A program made the position numbers and the translations under genes. Below are positions 1 to 12,075 of a stretch of 64,000 nucleotides of DNA, in pieces. Under the pieces are notes generated by a model. It was not told the origin of the DNA and did no database searches. It was given only the letters and a program-made list of their open reading frames with translations. Each line of letters starts with the position of its first letter. Position 1 is the first letter of the stretch. Source of the stretch: Casuarina equisetifolia (taxonomy: Eukaryota > Streptophyta > Magnoliopsida > Fagales > Casuarinaceae); NCBI GenBank assembly GCA_028551475.1, contig CM052356.1, forward strand, positions 19,247,884 through 19,311,883. Reading direction: 5' to 3'.

Positions 1-660
1 ATTTTTTTCCCTTTTTTCCTTTTATACATAGGGCAAGTCCTTCCTAAACCCAAAAACAAATTACAAAGGCAATAAAATATTATTATAGCCTTGAAGTCAT
101 AACAAATATGCTTCTTTTTCTTCTTAGACTTGTGATTTTCATTGTCTTTTCCTTTTAAAGTTTGCATTTAATCATATAAGTACCACAGAGAACCAAAACC
201 ACTTCCAAAAGCAAGGCATTTAAAGCCTTGGCTACCATTCAATCTTTAGGAACTTCCCACTTCTTTACATAAAGTCTTAAGCAAAGCCAACACCATTTTA
301 CCACAATATCCCTTGATGGGTTGCTTCCTTTTATTATAGGCAATCAAGCTATTGCAATATAAGAAATAGTGTTAACAAGGTGTTTGAAGGCTACCACATG
401 GAGCCATCTTGGTAAGACTATATACGTAGGTAATGAGAAGTAAAGGTGCTCGCTTTCTCTTTTGTATTTCCCATAAAGAAGCCATTCTTATATGAAACCA
501 AAGATGGGTAGAAGGTTGAACAATGAGATGATAGAAATCGTGAAAAGCTCAAGGAGAATCATCGACTCTTAAAGGTAGCAAGGTCATTATTATTAAGTAC
601 TTTTGAATTATTACAAGTATGGATTTTGTTTAGTTTTTGTTTGTATGGGTTTGGGAATAG
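1..660. other. Unassigned AT-rich sequence
   Basis: No gene, protein motif or repeat end was recognised in this stretch. Six-frame reading gives only short, stop-rich segments. It lies directly left of the poly(T) start of a minus-strand LINE. It may be remaining retroelement sequence, but nothing in it supports a specific call. Confidence 0.3.
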
Positions 661-663
661 TTC

Positions 664-1985
664 TTTTTTTTTTGGACGAATATGTGAGTTTATTCATTAA
701 ACAATAAAATAGTACAAAAACTTAGGGGTATGCCCCAGTATTGCAATTTGTTTAAGATAAAGTTAAGTTTGGAATCCTTCAGCTATGATGCAATAAAATA
801 TTCATATAAGATAGTTTAATGTTCCTAAATAGATATGCTCTTTTATGTACTACTTTCATGATTTTAGCCAATAAAATTGATATTCCAATAGCTTTATTTT
901 GGAATTATATACGATTTTGTTTATACAATATATAATACATGCAAGCTAAGAAATAAAGTTTAAGAAGCTTCATAACTAAATTTTTTCTCTTAGTTGCTTT
1001 AATCATCAATTATAGTTCAAAGTTCTAATTTTTGATATTCTTATGAATGTCTTGTTATGCACAAATTTTTTACCAAATTTGCCCAATCCAAGTGCACTAA
1101 AAAAAGTAATCTGACCTACTTTTAAATTGTGAACCATATAAATTACAATACATACAAATTGAAGGAAGCCATCAAGATATCACTTCTATTGTAAAAAGTT
1201 TTTTCTAACATATGAGACATCTGATAAAATTATGTTTGTTGATTCTACTTGACCATATCAAATCATGTGATCCATCCTCAATATTAACTTGGCACAATTC
1301 CTTATATGTCTCTTTATAATAATAAGAATGTTTGGATAGCATGGATTTAAGAATATGTTGTAACTTAAAAAGACCTCTTTAACTTCCTGTCATATTTCCT
1401 TTGATGTCAAGATGCATAAATGAAGTTATGCTACATTTAGTACTATAAATTTATCTACTTCATAAAGATAAGCTTGGATAATAGATGAGATTCCAAAGTG
1501 ATCTCTCCAATAAAACCTTATTCCATGTTTTAAGATCTAGTAATTTAAGTCCTCCTTCATTTTAAAGTGAACAAACAACCTACCAAGTAACCTTATGAGT
1601 TTTATGATATTCTAAATTACCTACTCATAGAAAGTGTTTAATCTTCTTCTTAATCTTATAAATAATTTTCTTTGGGAGAAGGACTATTTGCTTTCAAAAT
1701 GTGCAAATAGAAAAGAAAAGAAAAGAAAAACTAATTTTGCCAATTATAACCTTTCGGCATAACTTAAATGTCTCATTCCATATCCATCAATTCTTTTCTT
1801 GATTTTCTCTGTCAAAATTAAGAAAGTCTTTTCGAAGTAAAGGGAACACCAAGATACCTAACAAGAAGAGTTCCTTCAAAGAATGCAGTATAATCCAAAA
1901 TTATAAGCTTTTATTACTTAGTAAACCTTGAAAGAAAATATTTAACATTTGGTATGATTAAAATGTAAACCTTTGAGTGATGCAA
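664..1985 (-). mobile_element. Decayed LINE, 3' part of reverse transcriptase ORF
   Basis: Read on the minus strand, broken frames give hallmarks of the C-terminal half of a plant L1-type ORF2: SGLH-like residues near 1960, then YLGVPF near 1850, RIDGYGMRHLSYAERL near 1770, and GGLKLLDLKTWNKVLL near 1510-1560. This is the order expected downstream of the RT catalytic core. A T10 run at 664-673 is the poly(A) tail of a minus-strand copy. Many stops and frameshifts make it non-functional. The right border with copia sequence near 1985 is approximate, and no target duplication was found for it. Confidence 0.7.
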
Positions 1986-2184
1986 AGTCCTTATGGCCCT
2001 CCTCCATTCTTTAACCAATACAACATTTTCAAATTAAATAGTTTTAGAAGCTATGAAATTACAACTTTCATACAAATCTTTTAGGGACCTCATCTTTTTA
2101 GGAGTTTTCCTCTACAAGTCAAATTTTGGTGAAGCCTTCATGCTTCTATGCATGTTGGTCTAACTAAGTTTGGTGATTCTATAG

Positions 2185-2200
2185 TGGTTAGGAGAATATC
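2185..2200. repeat. Target site duplication, left copy (LINE 2201-2785)
   Basis: TGGTTAGGAGAATATC at 2185-2200 recurs exactly at 2786-2801. It flanks a poly(T)-started, LINE-coding segment, which is the classic signature of target-primed reverse transcription. Confidence 0.9.
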
Positions 2201-2785
2201 TTTTTTTTTTTTTTGGTGAAAGGTCAAATTATATATCACTCATAAAAAATTTACAAGATTGTTCGATTACAAAATATCATCATCTAAGCTCAAATATTGC
2301 ACTTGGCAAATTCCAAAGCTCTTGTAAAAATTTATTACAATTTGTAAGCTTAACTCCTCTAGTAGATGAAATCTTGCCTCTCACGTCCTTCTTGATTTTG
2401 GCAATAATGGTTGAGTTTTCTAGACTTGTATTGCTGAATCTTCTTCTATTCCTTTCGCTCCAAATGTGATACAATACGGCCTTGAAAGATATACTAAGCA
2501 AAGTAGCTGCAAAGCTCTTCTTCTTAACAGTGTTGATCATCCAATATATTTCAGCTCTCCAATGTTCAATTCTTCGAGTTAATCCATTCATGCCTAACAA
2601 AGCCTTCCAGATGTAGTTTGTGAACCTGCACTTAAAAAATAAATGTTCATGTGATTCTTCTTCTTGTTGGCAGAGGTTGCATCGTAGATCCACTGAACTA
2701 TTCCATTTTGCCACCCGATCTGCTGTGGATAGTTTGTCTCTTAAAATGATCCAACATATAAAATTATGCTTCGGTACTCCTTCTT
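2201..2785 (-). mobile_element. 5'-truncated LINE insertion with target duplication
   Basis: A 585-bp insertion on the minus strand. It begins with a T14 run (2201-2214, the poly(A) tail) and is bounded by a 16-bp exact direct repeat. The whole 5' end is open in one frame and encodes the zinc-binding reverse-transcriptase C-terminal domain, so the copy is truncated just upstream of that domain. It interrupts the copia linker between integrase and reverse transcriptase. It appears younger than the LINE tail at 664-1985, because its frame is intact and its duplication is exact. Confidence 0.92.
2280..2785 (-). pseudogene. LINE ORF2 C-terminal fragment, zf-RVT domain
   Basis: An uninterrupted minus-strand frame runs from the insertion edge to a stop at 2280. 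It starts in a PKHNFICWIILRDKLSTADR-like segment, followed by the C-x2-C...H-x4-C pattern (CNLCQQ...ESHEHLFFKC) of the reverse-transcriptase zinc-binding family. It ends in a charged tail (WSERNRRRF). No reverse transcriptase core or endonuclease is present, so this is a dead 5'-truncated piece and not a host gene. The methionine at 2714 is internal and is not a true start. Confidence 0.88.
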
Positions 2786-2801
2786 TGGTTAGGAGAATAT
2801 C
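2786..2801. repeat. Target site duplication, right copy (LINE 2201-2785)
   Basis: Exact match to 2185-2200. Copia sequence resumes immediately after it. Confidence 0.9.
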
Positions 2802-3651
2802 TTTGGTTGGTGGAGAATATGGTTATCTTATTTCAACAATAACATCACTCATTTCTTCACCTTTTTGCCATATACTTGGTACACAATTTTGTTTTCTTCC
2901 TAATCCTAGGTAGCCTTCTCATTAAAAATAATATTTCTACAAATCACCAACTTTTGCTACTCTAGATTAAAGACTTTATACCCCTTAGATGGTGCATTAT
3001 ATCCTAACAACACACCTTTTTCAGCCTTTTGCTCAAGTTTATTTCTCAAATGATATAGTATATGGATATAAAAAAATTAATCCAATACCTTAAAATGCTC
3101 CATTGAAGGCTTTTCTCTAGTTCAAGCTTTGTAAAAAGCCTTACAATTCAGTGATTTTGTTAGGCTTCTATGTGGTATATAAACTACAACATACATTGCT
3201 TCCCCCTAGAAGTTTTTTGGCATTTTCTTTTCTTCTATCATGCACCTTGCCATCTTCGTGATTGTTTTATTTCTTTTCTAATTAACACCATTCTGTTCAA
3301 GATTGCAACTAATAGAAAATTGATGAGGCACATAAACCTTTTCATTCCTTGGATGTATAGTTACTTCCTTGATCATTCTTTAACACTTTTATACTTTTCC
3401 CTTATTCTTTTTTCTACTAGTGTTTTAAATCTTCTAAAAATGCTAAATACCTCAAATTTGTCTCTTAAGAAATAAACCTTACCCTATCGTAGTACAGTCA
3501 TCAACAAATGACACAAAATATTTTTTTTCTTTCACAAGTTTCAATCTTATAAGATCACATACATCAAAATGCATTAGGTTTAAGAGGTTTGGACTATTTC
3601 TACCACTACTTAAAGGAAATGACTTTTTATGGCTTTTTCCTAATATACAAC
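2802..3651 (-). pseudogene. Ty1-copia integrase fragment (C-terminal side)
   Basis: On the minus strand from 3651 downward, frames give LGKSHKKSFPL, then LMHFDVCDLIRL and YFVSFVDDCT (integrase core start). Further down, near 3010-2930, they give KAEKGVLLGYNAPSKGYKVFN followed by a V-I-C-R-N-I-I-F-N-E-like end. This is the usual copia order from GAG-pre-integrase to the integrase C-terminus. Stops and frameshifts are frequent. The upstream part of the same gene continues at 13468, on the far side of the Athila insertion. Confidence 0.8.
3647..3651. repeat. ACAAC target duplication, left copy (Athila)
   Basis: The 5-bp direct repeat ACAAC abuts the TG start of the left LTR and recurs at 13463-13467 after the CA end of the right LTR. 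Confidence 0.9.
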
Positions 3652-4053
3652 TGATAACTCTATTTTTATAGAGTTATTTTACCTAATTTAAATAATAAAT
3701 TCTCTAATGTTTGTGAGAAAATATTTGAATTCCTCTTTATTTACTTAAATTTGTCTTGTTTATGTAGCATAAGGAGGCATGAAGAAAAAGAACAAGCATG
3801 GAGAACCTGGTACTTATTATATGGCAGAAGATGGTCAAATTATCAAGGTGAAGGAAATCAAGATGGGCTTGGGCTTGGGCTTTGGATAATTGTTATTAGA
3901 TTTTTATTGTTATTATTTTTTTAAAATAATTAGAAAACCTAGTCCTATTAGGAGTCCAAAGCCTAATTAATATAAAAGTCTAAAACCCAATTGTATTGGG
4001 AATCCAAAACCCAATGCTATTAGGATAAGGAGAAAGTTCTAGATCCCATACCC

Positions 4054-4061
4054 TATATAAA
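4054..4061 (+). promoter_or_regulatory. LTR TATA box
   Basis: TATATAAA is followed by a G-rich stretch inside the 5' LTR. It is the likely core promoter, which would place the U3/R border a few tens of bases downstream. The same sequence occurs at 12492-12499 in the 3' LTR. Confidence 0.7.
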
Positions 4062-4115
4062 GGGGGAAGCAAGAGAGAAAAGAGTTGCCGTTGAAACCAA
4101 GGAGTAAATTGAGCA

Positions 4116-4179
4116 CAACTCAAGAGAGAGGCCAAGAATTCAAGATTCAACTCAAGAGAGAGGCCAAGAATTCAAGATT
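4116..4179 (+). repeat. 32-bp tandem repeat x2 inside the 5' LTR
   Basis: Two exact 32-bp copies (4116-4147 and 4148-4179), each starting CAACTCAAGAGAGAGG, lie just after the predicted transcription start. Both LTRs carry the pair (12554-12617), so the duplication predates this insertion. Confidence 0.9.
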
Positions 4180-5006
4180 TCTTAAAGAGAAGACAAAAAG
4201 GGTGACAGACTTCTTGTTCTTGGATTCAAGATGCCTTCTTTGTTTCTTATTATTGTTCTTCCTCATTATTTCATTATGTTCTAAACTTCTTTTGTTAGAG
4301 CGAAGATGTAGCCTAACTATGATGATGTGAATCCTATAAGTTTTTATGTTTTGCAAGATAGTTTATTTATGTGAGTTATATATTATTATGCTTAATGCTT
4401 TTAAGTGATTGGCCACCACTTGAATGATTTGATGTGCATGTTAGAGACTGAAAGGTAATAATATGCAATTGCTTCTTATAATATATAACCATAAATTAAA
4501 TATGGATAGACATATACCATATTGTTTGTGTGGCTTTTGGTGTAAACTGGGAATATTCATAGATCCTAATGCATTTGGTTTGTTTCAATTTACATATAGA
4601 GATATACTGAATTAATGAACTAAGTAGGTTTACTATACCTAGACATAGGATAGTAAATAAATTAGGAAATTCCGTCATCACATAGATATTATCTCTCTTG
4701 CAAGCATAAACTATGGAAATTAGTACCTAGTAATTATGGTGAAATCGGAAGCTCTAACATGTGTCTCATCTTGATTTTTCTTACTTGGATCCATTTTTAA
4801 TTAGTATTGAGTTTTCATTTTAAAAATTTTAAATTTTAATTCATCTTCAACAATATTTTGATTTGCTAGATAAATTTTAGGATTAATTCATCATTAGTAC
4901 TTAATTAGTTCAGTATTCACCAACCTTCGTGGGACGATACTTTTCTCATCATTATATTACTTGTTCGACATGTTCACTTGCATCTAAAATTCACCGAACA
5001 AGTTTT

Positions 5007-5024
5007 TGGCGCCGTTGCCAGGGA
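5007..5024 (+). other. Primer binding site, tRNA-Asp type
   Basis: TGGCGCCGTTGCCAGGGA begins six bases after the 5' LTR. It is complementary to the 3' end of plant tRNA-Asp(GTC) with one mismatch over this span, judged from memory of that tRNA. A tRNA-Asp primer is typical of the Athila lineage. Confidence 0.85.
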
Positions 5025-5233
5025 TTGGTTGTTTTACTACTCATTAATATTAATACCAAATAATTCTAAGTTTAATCTAGTTTTTATTTTCTTTTTTAAA
5101 AAAATGATTTTTTTGTTTTGTTAGATTTTATTTTTGCTTTACTTTATTGTTGTTATTTTTACATTAAAAAAATTAATTAAAAAAATCAATCATTTTTTTT
5201 AGTTGCTACTTTTCAGGATTGTTACAGACGTGC

Positions 5234-8200
5234 ATGACCCGTAGCCAAAGAGAACAACTTGTTAATCTTGACCCAGAAATTGAACGCACAGTCAGAAAGT
5301 AACGAAAGGAGCTAAGAGAACAAAGAAGTGAAGCTACAAAAATGGCAGAGAATGATGATCCACGCAAGATTCTAAAAGAATATGTTGCACCAACAGTTCA
5401 GGGTGCCACATCAAGCATCAAAAGGCCTGCAATTCAAGCAAACAACTTTGAAATCAAGCCCGCACTCATTCAGATGCTTCAAAATTCTGTGCAATTTTAT
5501 GGGCTACCAAATGATGATCCAAATGCTCACATTGATGCTTTTCTTGAAATCTGTGACATGATTAAATAAAATGGGGTCACAGATGATGCTGTTAGATTAA
5601 GGCTATTCCCATTTTCTTTAAGAGACAAAGCTAAAAGTTGGCTTTCTTCTCTTCCTGTAGGATCAATTACAACATGGGATGATTTGGCTCAGAAATTTCT
5701 TAGTAAGTTCTTTCCTCCAGTAAAATCTGTAAAAATGCGTAACGATATTACCGCTTTTATGCAAATGGAGAATGAATCATTATATGAAGCTTGGAAAAGA
5801 TTCAAGGAGCTTTTAAGAAAATGTCCACAACATGGACTACCCAAATGGTTACAGGTACAAACTTTTTATAATGGGTCTAGTACAAATCTTTGTTTTATGC
5901 TTGATGCAGCTGCAGGAGGGGCTTTGAACAATAAGACACCAGAAGAAGCATATGATCTTTTGGAGAAAATGACAAACAATAGTTATCAATGGCCTACTGA
6001 AAGGCTACCAGTAAGGAAAGCTAGTGGAATTCATGAAGTAGATGCTTTCATTGCAATTTATGCACAGTTTGATAAACTCAACAAGAAGATAGATAACTTG
6101 AATGCTCCAGTCATGAGGATTCAAAACATAGTATGTGATCATTGTGGTGGAGGGCATGCGAGCATAGAGTGTCAGTTAGATAACACCTTTGCTCAGGGTA
6201 GTGAAGATGCTAATTATGTTGGAAATTCAAGTAGGCCACAAAATAATCCATACTCCAACACTTACAATCTGGGATGGCGTAACCACCCAAATTTTTCATG
6301 AAGTAATTCTAATGCAATGAGGCCACCACCAGGGTTTAGGCAACTAGAAGAAAAGAAGCCTAATTTAGAGGAAATGGTTGCCAAGATGTTACAGAACAAC
6401 GAAACAAGAATGCAAAACTAAGAAGCTTCAATTCGAAATTTAGAGGTGCAAATAGGTCAGTTGGCTAATATGATTTCTGGAAGACAACAAGGTTCCTTGC
6501 CTAGCAGCACAGAGAAGAATCCTATAGAAGATGCTAAGGCAATAAACCTAAGAAATGGCAAACAAGTGGGAAAAAATGACGTTGAGAAGGAAAGTGTCAT
6601 GGATAAGGAAGAAAATGTTAGCATGCAGCCTGAGGAGGCAACCAAGAGAACATTATTCCCTGATAATCCCAAGCCTTATGTGCCTCCAGTTCCATTTCCT
6701 CAAAGACTCCAACAACATAAAATAGATAAGCAGTTTTCTAAATTTCTTGATGTATTTAAAAAATTACATATTAACATTCCTTTTGCAGATGCATTGGCTC
6801 AAATGCCCAGTTATGCAAAATTTCTTAAGGAGATATTGAAAAACAAAAGGAAGCTGGAAGAGTATGAAACCGTGAAGCTAACTGAAGAATGCTCAGCCAT
6901 CTTACAAAACAAATTGCCTCCAAAATTAAAAGATCCAGGGAGTTTTACAATTCCTTGTACTATTGGAGATTCTCACTTTGATAAGGCATTATGTGATTTA
7001 GGAGCCAGTATTAATCTAATGCTTTTTTCTGTTTTCAAAAAATTAGGAATGGGTGAAGTGAAGCCAACCACAGTGTCCCTACAATTGGCTGATCGATCAA
7101 TCAAATATCCAAGGGGCATTATTGAAGATGTATTGGTGAAAGTTGACAAATTTATCTTTCCTGCAGATTTTATAGTACTTGACATGGAGGAAGACCTTGA
7201 GGTACCACTTATCTTAGGTCGACCTTTTCTAGCAACAGGAAGAGCTCTAATTGATGTACAACAAGGGAAGTTAATCTTAAGAGTTCAAAATGATTCTGTC
7301 ACTTTTAATGTTTTTACTGCTATGAAACATCCTTCTGATGATAGTTCTTGCTTTAGGGTTGAGACAATTGATAAGTTTGTGAATAAGATCTTTCAGGAAA
7401 AAGCTTTCAAGGATCCACTTGAAGCATGCTTGGTTCACCTAAAGAATGAGGAAATTGAAAGTGAAGAGATACAGGAGTATGCCAATCTCATGGAAGCAAA
7501 TCCACCATATTCACAACGAAAGGCAACAAAGTTTGAGGAGTTGGGACAACACATGACAAAACCTAAGCCATCGATTGAAGAGCCTCCAACTCTTGAACTC
7601 AAGCCCTTACCTTCCCATTTGAAATATGTTTATTTAGATGAAGTTTCTACTTTGCTAGTAATCATATCTTCTTCTTTGACAGAATCAATGGAAGAGAAAC
7701 TACTTCGAGTGTTGAAAGAGCATAAGGGAGCAATTGGATGGAAAATAGCTGATATCAAGGGAATTAGTCCTTCACTCTGCATGCATAAGATTTTGATGGA
7801 AGAGCAGTACAAAGCTACTATTTAACCTCAGAGGAGATTGAATCCAAAGATGCAAGAAGTGGTGAAGGCTGAGGTAATCAAGTTACTTGATGCAGGGATC
7901 CTTTATCCCATCTCAGACAGTCCTTGGGTAAGTCTTGTACAAGTTGTGCCAAAGAAAGGAGGTATGACTGTTCAAAGAAATGATAATAATGAACTGATTC
8001 CAACTAGGATAGTTACTGGATGGCGTGTGTATATAGATTATAGAAAACTGAATGATGCCACGAGAAAAGATCATTTCCCTTTACCATTTATTGATCAAAT
8101 GTTAGAAAGACTTGCAGGACATGAATTTTATTGCTTTCTTGATGGGTATTCAGGGTATAATCAAATTCATATTGCACCAGAAAATCAAGAGAAAACCACT

Positions 8201-10480
8201 TTCACTTGTCCTTATGGTACCTTTGCTTTTAGAAGAATGCCCTTTGGTCTTTGTAATGCACCAGCAACTTTTCAGAGATGCATGATGGCCATTTTTTCTG
8301 ATATGGTTGAAAAATTTATTGAAATTTTCATGGATGATTTTTCTGTATTTGGCTCATCATTTGACATTTGTTTAAATAATTTAGCAAAAGTCTTACAAAG
8401 GTGTGAGGAGACTAACCTTGTGTTGAATTGGGAGAAGTGTCATTTTATGGTGCAGGAAGGAATAGTGCTTGGGCATAAGATATCCAAAAAAGGACTAGAG
8501 GTTGATCGAGCTAAAGTGGAGGTCATTGCGAAATTGCCCCCACCAACATCAGTGAGACTTGTTAGAGGATTTTTAGGGCATGCAGGATTCTATAAGCGAT
8601 TCATAAAAGATTTTTCTAAAATCGCTAGACCTCTTTCAAGTTTGTTGGTTAAAGATGTGAAATATAACTTTTCTGATGAATGCTTGCAGGCTTTTAATAC
8701 TTTAAAGGAAAAGTTAATATCAACACCAATCATGGCAGTACCAGAATGGGACTTACCTTTTGAGCTAATGTGTGATGCTAGTGATTTTGCAGTAGGAGCT
8801 GTTCTGGGACAACGAAAGAATGGAGTTTTTCAGACCATCTACTATGCCAGTCGAACATTATCAGGTACACAATTAAATTATTCAACAACAGAAAAAGAAC
8901 TTTTGGCTGTAGTATTTACTTTTGATAAATTTCGTTCTTATCTAATTGGTTCCAAAGTTATTGTTTATTCTGACCACTCAGCTCTTAAGTATCTACTTGA
9001 AAAGAAAGAATCAAAACCTAGGTTAATCAGGTGGATTCTCTTGCTACAAGAGTTTGATTTGGAGATCAAGGATAAGAAAGGGACCGAGAATCTAGTTGCA
9101 GATCATTTGTCCAGAATTCTCAATCTGAAGGAAGAAGCTCAACCAATTATGGAAGAATTTCCTGATGAAAACATTTTTGCACTCCAATCCATCCAAATTC
9201 CCTGGTATGCTGATTTTGTCAATTATTTGGTAAGTAATGTTCTTCCTCCTGAAATGTCATATCAACAAAGAAAAAAATTCTTTTTTGACCTCAAACATTA
9301 TTTTTGGGAAAAGCCTTTCTTGTTTAAAGTATGTGTAGACCAGGTTATAAGGAGATGTGTTCTTGAGGAAGAGATGGCTAGTATCCTACACCATTGTCAT
9401 GCTAGAGAGGCTGGTGGTTATTTTGGTGCCACCAGAACTGCAGCTAAGGTTTTACAGTCTGGATTTTATTGGCCCACACTTTTTAGAGATGCATATTCAT
9501 ATGTAGTTGCATGTAATCAATGTCAAAGAACTGGAAATATTTCTAGGAAACATGAGATGCCTCTAAACAATGTTATTGTGTGTGAGTTATTTGATGTTTA
9601 GGGTATTGATTTCATGGGACCCTTTCCACCTTCTTATGGAAATATGTATATTTTGGTGGCTGTTGAGTATGTGTCTAAGTGGGTAGAAGCAGTCGCATTG
9701 CCTATAAATGATGCTAAGGTTGTGGTTAAATTCTTAAAGAAAAATATTTTTACCCGTTTTGGCACTCCTAGGGCAATCATAAGTGATAAAGGGACCCATT
9801 TTTGCAATAAACAATTTGAAGCACTTTTGGGTAAGTATGGGGTTACCCATAAGATTGCTACCCCTTATCACCCTCATACTAGTGGTCAAGTTGAGATATC
9901 AAATAGGGAAATTAAGAGAATTTTGGAAAAAACTGTGAATGCCTCAAGGAAAGATTGGTCAATGAAACTTGATGATGCACTTTGGGCCTATAGAACAGCA
10001 TTCAAAACACTAATTGGAATGTCTCCTTTTAGGCTAGTGTTTGGGAAGGCTTGTCATCTACCAGTAGAATTAGAGCATAAAGCATATTGGGCTTTGAAAT
10101 TTTTAAACTTTGATATGCCATCTGCAGGTGAAACTCGATTGTTGCAGTTGAATGAATTACAGGAATTACGAGATGAGGCCTATGAAAATGCCAAAATATA
10201 CAAGGAGCAGACAAAAAGATGGCATGACAAACACATATTAAGAAGAGAGTTTGTGGTTGGTCAGAAAGTATTACTTTATAACTCTCGTCTTAAATTGTTT
10301 CTAGGTAAATTGCGGTCCCGATGGTCTGGCCCTTTCATAGTCACTAAGGTATTCCCATATGGAGCAATAGAAGTTGTAAATGACACCCAAGGCACATTTA
10401 AGGTGAATGATCAACATCTGAAGCCTTACTTCGAGGGAGTTAACATGCAGAAGACTACCCTTGATCTTCTCTCTCCTTGA
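5234..10480 (+). pseudogene. Athila gag-pol polyprotein, broken by six in-frame stops
   Basis: One frame runs about 1,748 codons with no frameshift. Stops fall at 5300 (TAA), 5567 (TAA), 6299 (TGA), 6419 (TAA), 7823 (TAA) and 9599 (TAG). Order: gag (about 5400-6200) with a CDHCGGGHASIEC zinc knuckle; a coiled region ending NLRNGKQ; protease with CDLGASINLM (near 6990); reverse transcriptase (7840-8650) with IFMDDF; RNase H (8720-9110) with [10 protein letters not shown] and ending VADHLS; integrase HHCC zinc finger (HHCHA...CNQCQ, 9390-9525) and core with [16 protein letters not shown] and the glutamate in [11 protein letters not shown]. All catalytic residues seen are intact. Each stop is one C-to-T or G-to-A change from Gln or Trp. 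ATG 5234 is the first in-frame start. Confidence 0.92.
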
Positions 10481-10528
10481 ATAATAACTTTGAAAATAGT
10501 TTGGCTAAAAACTATAAAACAAGCGCTT

Positions 10529-10546
10529 CTTGGGAGGCAACCCAAG
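10529..10546 (+). other. Stem-loop just after pol
   Basis: CTTGGG and CCCAAG pair perfectly around an AGGCAA loop, 49 bases after the pol stop. The GGGAGGCAACCC core is common downstream of pol in plant elements of this type, from memory. Its role is not established here. Confidence 0.7.
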
Positions 10547-10673
10547 CATTGTGTTCATTCTGTTGTTGGAAGTTTTGTCACCACCATCTCCTCAAAGCTC
10601 TATGTGGATATGACCTACAATCAGGGGAGTATTCTCATTCCTTTTACTTTTATTTTTACTTTCTTTTCTTTTT

Positions 10674-10708
10674 GCATTGAGGACAATGCTTCATTCAAGT
10701 TTGGGGGT
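10674..10708 (+). other. Internal hairpin plus polypurine-like tract
   Basis: GCATTG/CAATGC (10674-10689, loop AGGA) is followed by AAGTTTGGGGGT at 10697-10708. The purine tract matches the 3' polypurine tract at 12076-12089, so it could act as a second (central) plus-strand primer site. Confidence 0.65.
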
Positions 10709-12050
10709 AGGGAAAGAACCTTTGTCCTAAATCTGATTAAAAAAAAAAAAATTCTTATGTCATGATTACATCCCTTATTGTGAATTCTTGGTGATTCTTT
10801 GGAAGACATAGATTTTGTTCAAACCTATAATTGTGATGTGAGTTAAGTGTGATTCTGATTATGTTGATCCATTTATTAAACACTAAAAGTCCTTCATTTT
10901 TGAAATTATGTGTATTTCTAAAGAACATTCATGTGAAGTATGTGATTTTCTTAGATCTCACCCAGATCTTAGAATTTGCTTGATTTCCTCTTGAGGCGAA
11001 ATCCTAGGCTGCATCTAATTGAGAAAATGATTTAGGTCATTCTTTGGATCGTTTGAGCCTTTCAAGCCAACCCTATTTATTTATCCCCAATCACCCTGCT
11101 GAGCCTTGATTTATATCCATTTTTTTATTTTGACACCCACATATATATACCTTTGAGCCTTTGATAAATTATCTTTTCGTCCCGCACCCTTGAACATGTT
11201 GATTTTTAGGATATAAGTCTATTTGAGTGAAAGAGAAGTCGAGGGGAAGGATGTTATATGGGAAGGATATTGATTGCAATGATTATGTAACATAATATGT
11301 TACTTTGTGAATGCCAAAAAAAAAAAAAAGAAAGAAAGAAAGGAAATGCAACATTTGTCTAAGAATGGAATTCTCTTATTGCTTATTGTCAAATTCAAGC
11401 CACTCAAGGTTTAGAAATTGGCTTTTGCATAGTAGTTGGATGTCATCAGCAAGATAAGATTATAATAATTACATTTCTAGTCCTACTACTTACTTTATTA
11501 TTGCAAGCATGATTGTGACTTTTGTGAGTGTCGAAATCCAAGTGAAATCAAGTATTTTTGGGAAGAAAGGAATGAGAGAAATGGTGATAGAAAGATCATT
11601 TGTGAAAAAAAAATAAAAGCAAAGAAAGGAAGTGACAAAAGCTCAAATTAGATCCTAGAAAGCAATGTGTTCATGGGTGAATTTAGCCTAAATGACTTTC
11701 ATCTTACCCCTAGTCCAGCCTTACATTACAAGCTTATAAAAGTCCTATTGATTCTTGGTTAGATGATTGGCCTACATTAGTGGAGAGAGGAATGAAAAGC
11801 AAACCTATGAGGTTTGGTTAAAGATTTTGAGAAATTGCATATTAATATGGATCTATTTAGAGTGCATATAGTTGAAAAGATAAGGACTCACACATACACA
11901 CGTGGTTAACATAGTTAAGAGTCTATCTTATCTTATAAAACAATTATGGTGTTTAGATGAAAGCTATATTTTTCTTTGAATTGTTAAATTGAGCAATTAT
12001 GAAGAATTTTTTTAAAAAGGTTTTGTCTAAAGCATATGCAAATTATTACT

Positions 12051-12070
12051 TTTGCTCGAGGACTAGCAAA
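12051..12070 (+). other. Hairpin before the 3' polypurine tract
   Basis: TTTGCT and AGCAAA pair around CGAGGACT, six bases upstream of the polypurine tract. The arrangement mirrors the internal module at 10674-10708, including a shared GAGGAC in the loop region. Confidence 0.65.
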
Positions 12071-12075
12071 ATGTT

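Larger units (their letters stand above)
3652..5000 (+). repeat. Athila 5' LTR
   Basis: It starts TGATAACTCT and ends TTCACCGAACA, matching the 3' LTR across its length. It lacks 24 bp present in the 3' LTR (after the shared GGCTTTTGGTG near 4533). It contains a TATA box, a 32-bp tandem pair and a GGGCTT triplet run. The short ORFs inside recur in both LTRs and are not genes. Confidence 0.95.
10481..12075 (+). other. Athila 3' non-coding region
   Basis: About 1.6 kb lies between the pol stop and the polypurine tract. Six-frame reading gives no protein recognisable as an envelope-like product. It holds two hairpins and an internal purine-tract-like motif, listed separately. The rest is AT-rich with no assigned function. 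Confidence 0.75.

Noticed and set aside
4085..4330. 81-residue ORF, also found at 12523-12768
   Set aside because: It is LTR sequence repeated in both Athila LTRs, downstream of the TATA box, with no protein features.
10477..10765. Two overlapping ORFs after pol as an envelope-like gene
   Set aside because: No signal peptide, transmembrane arrangement or similarity to an envelope-like product, and they overlap hairpins and the internal purine tract.
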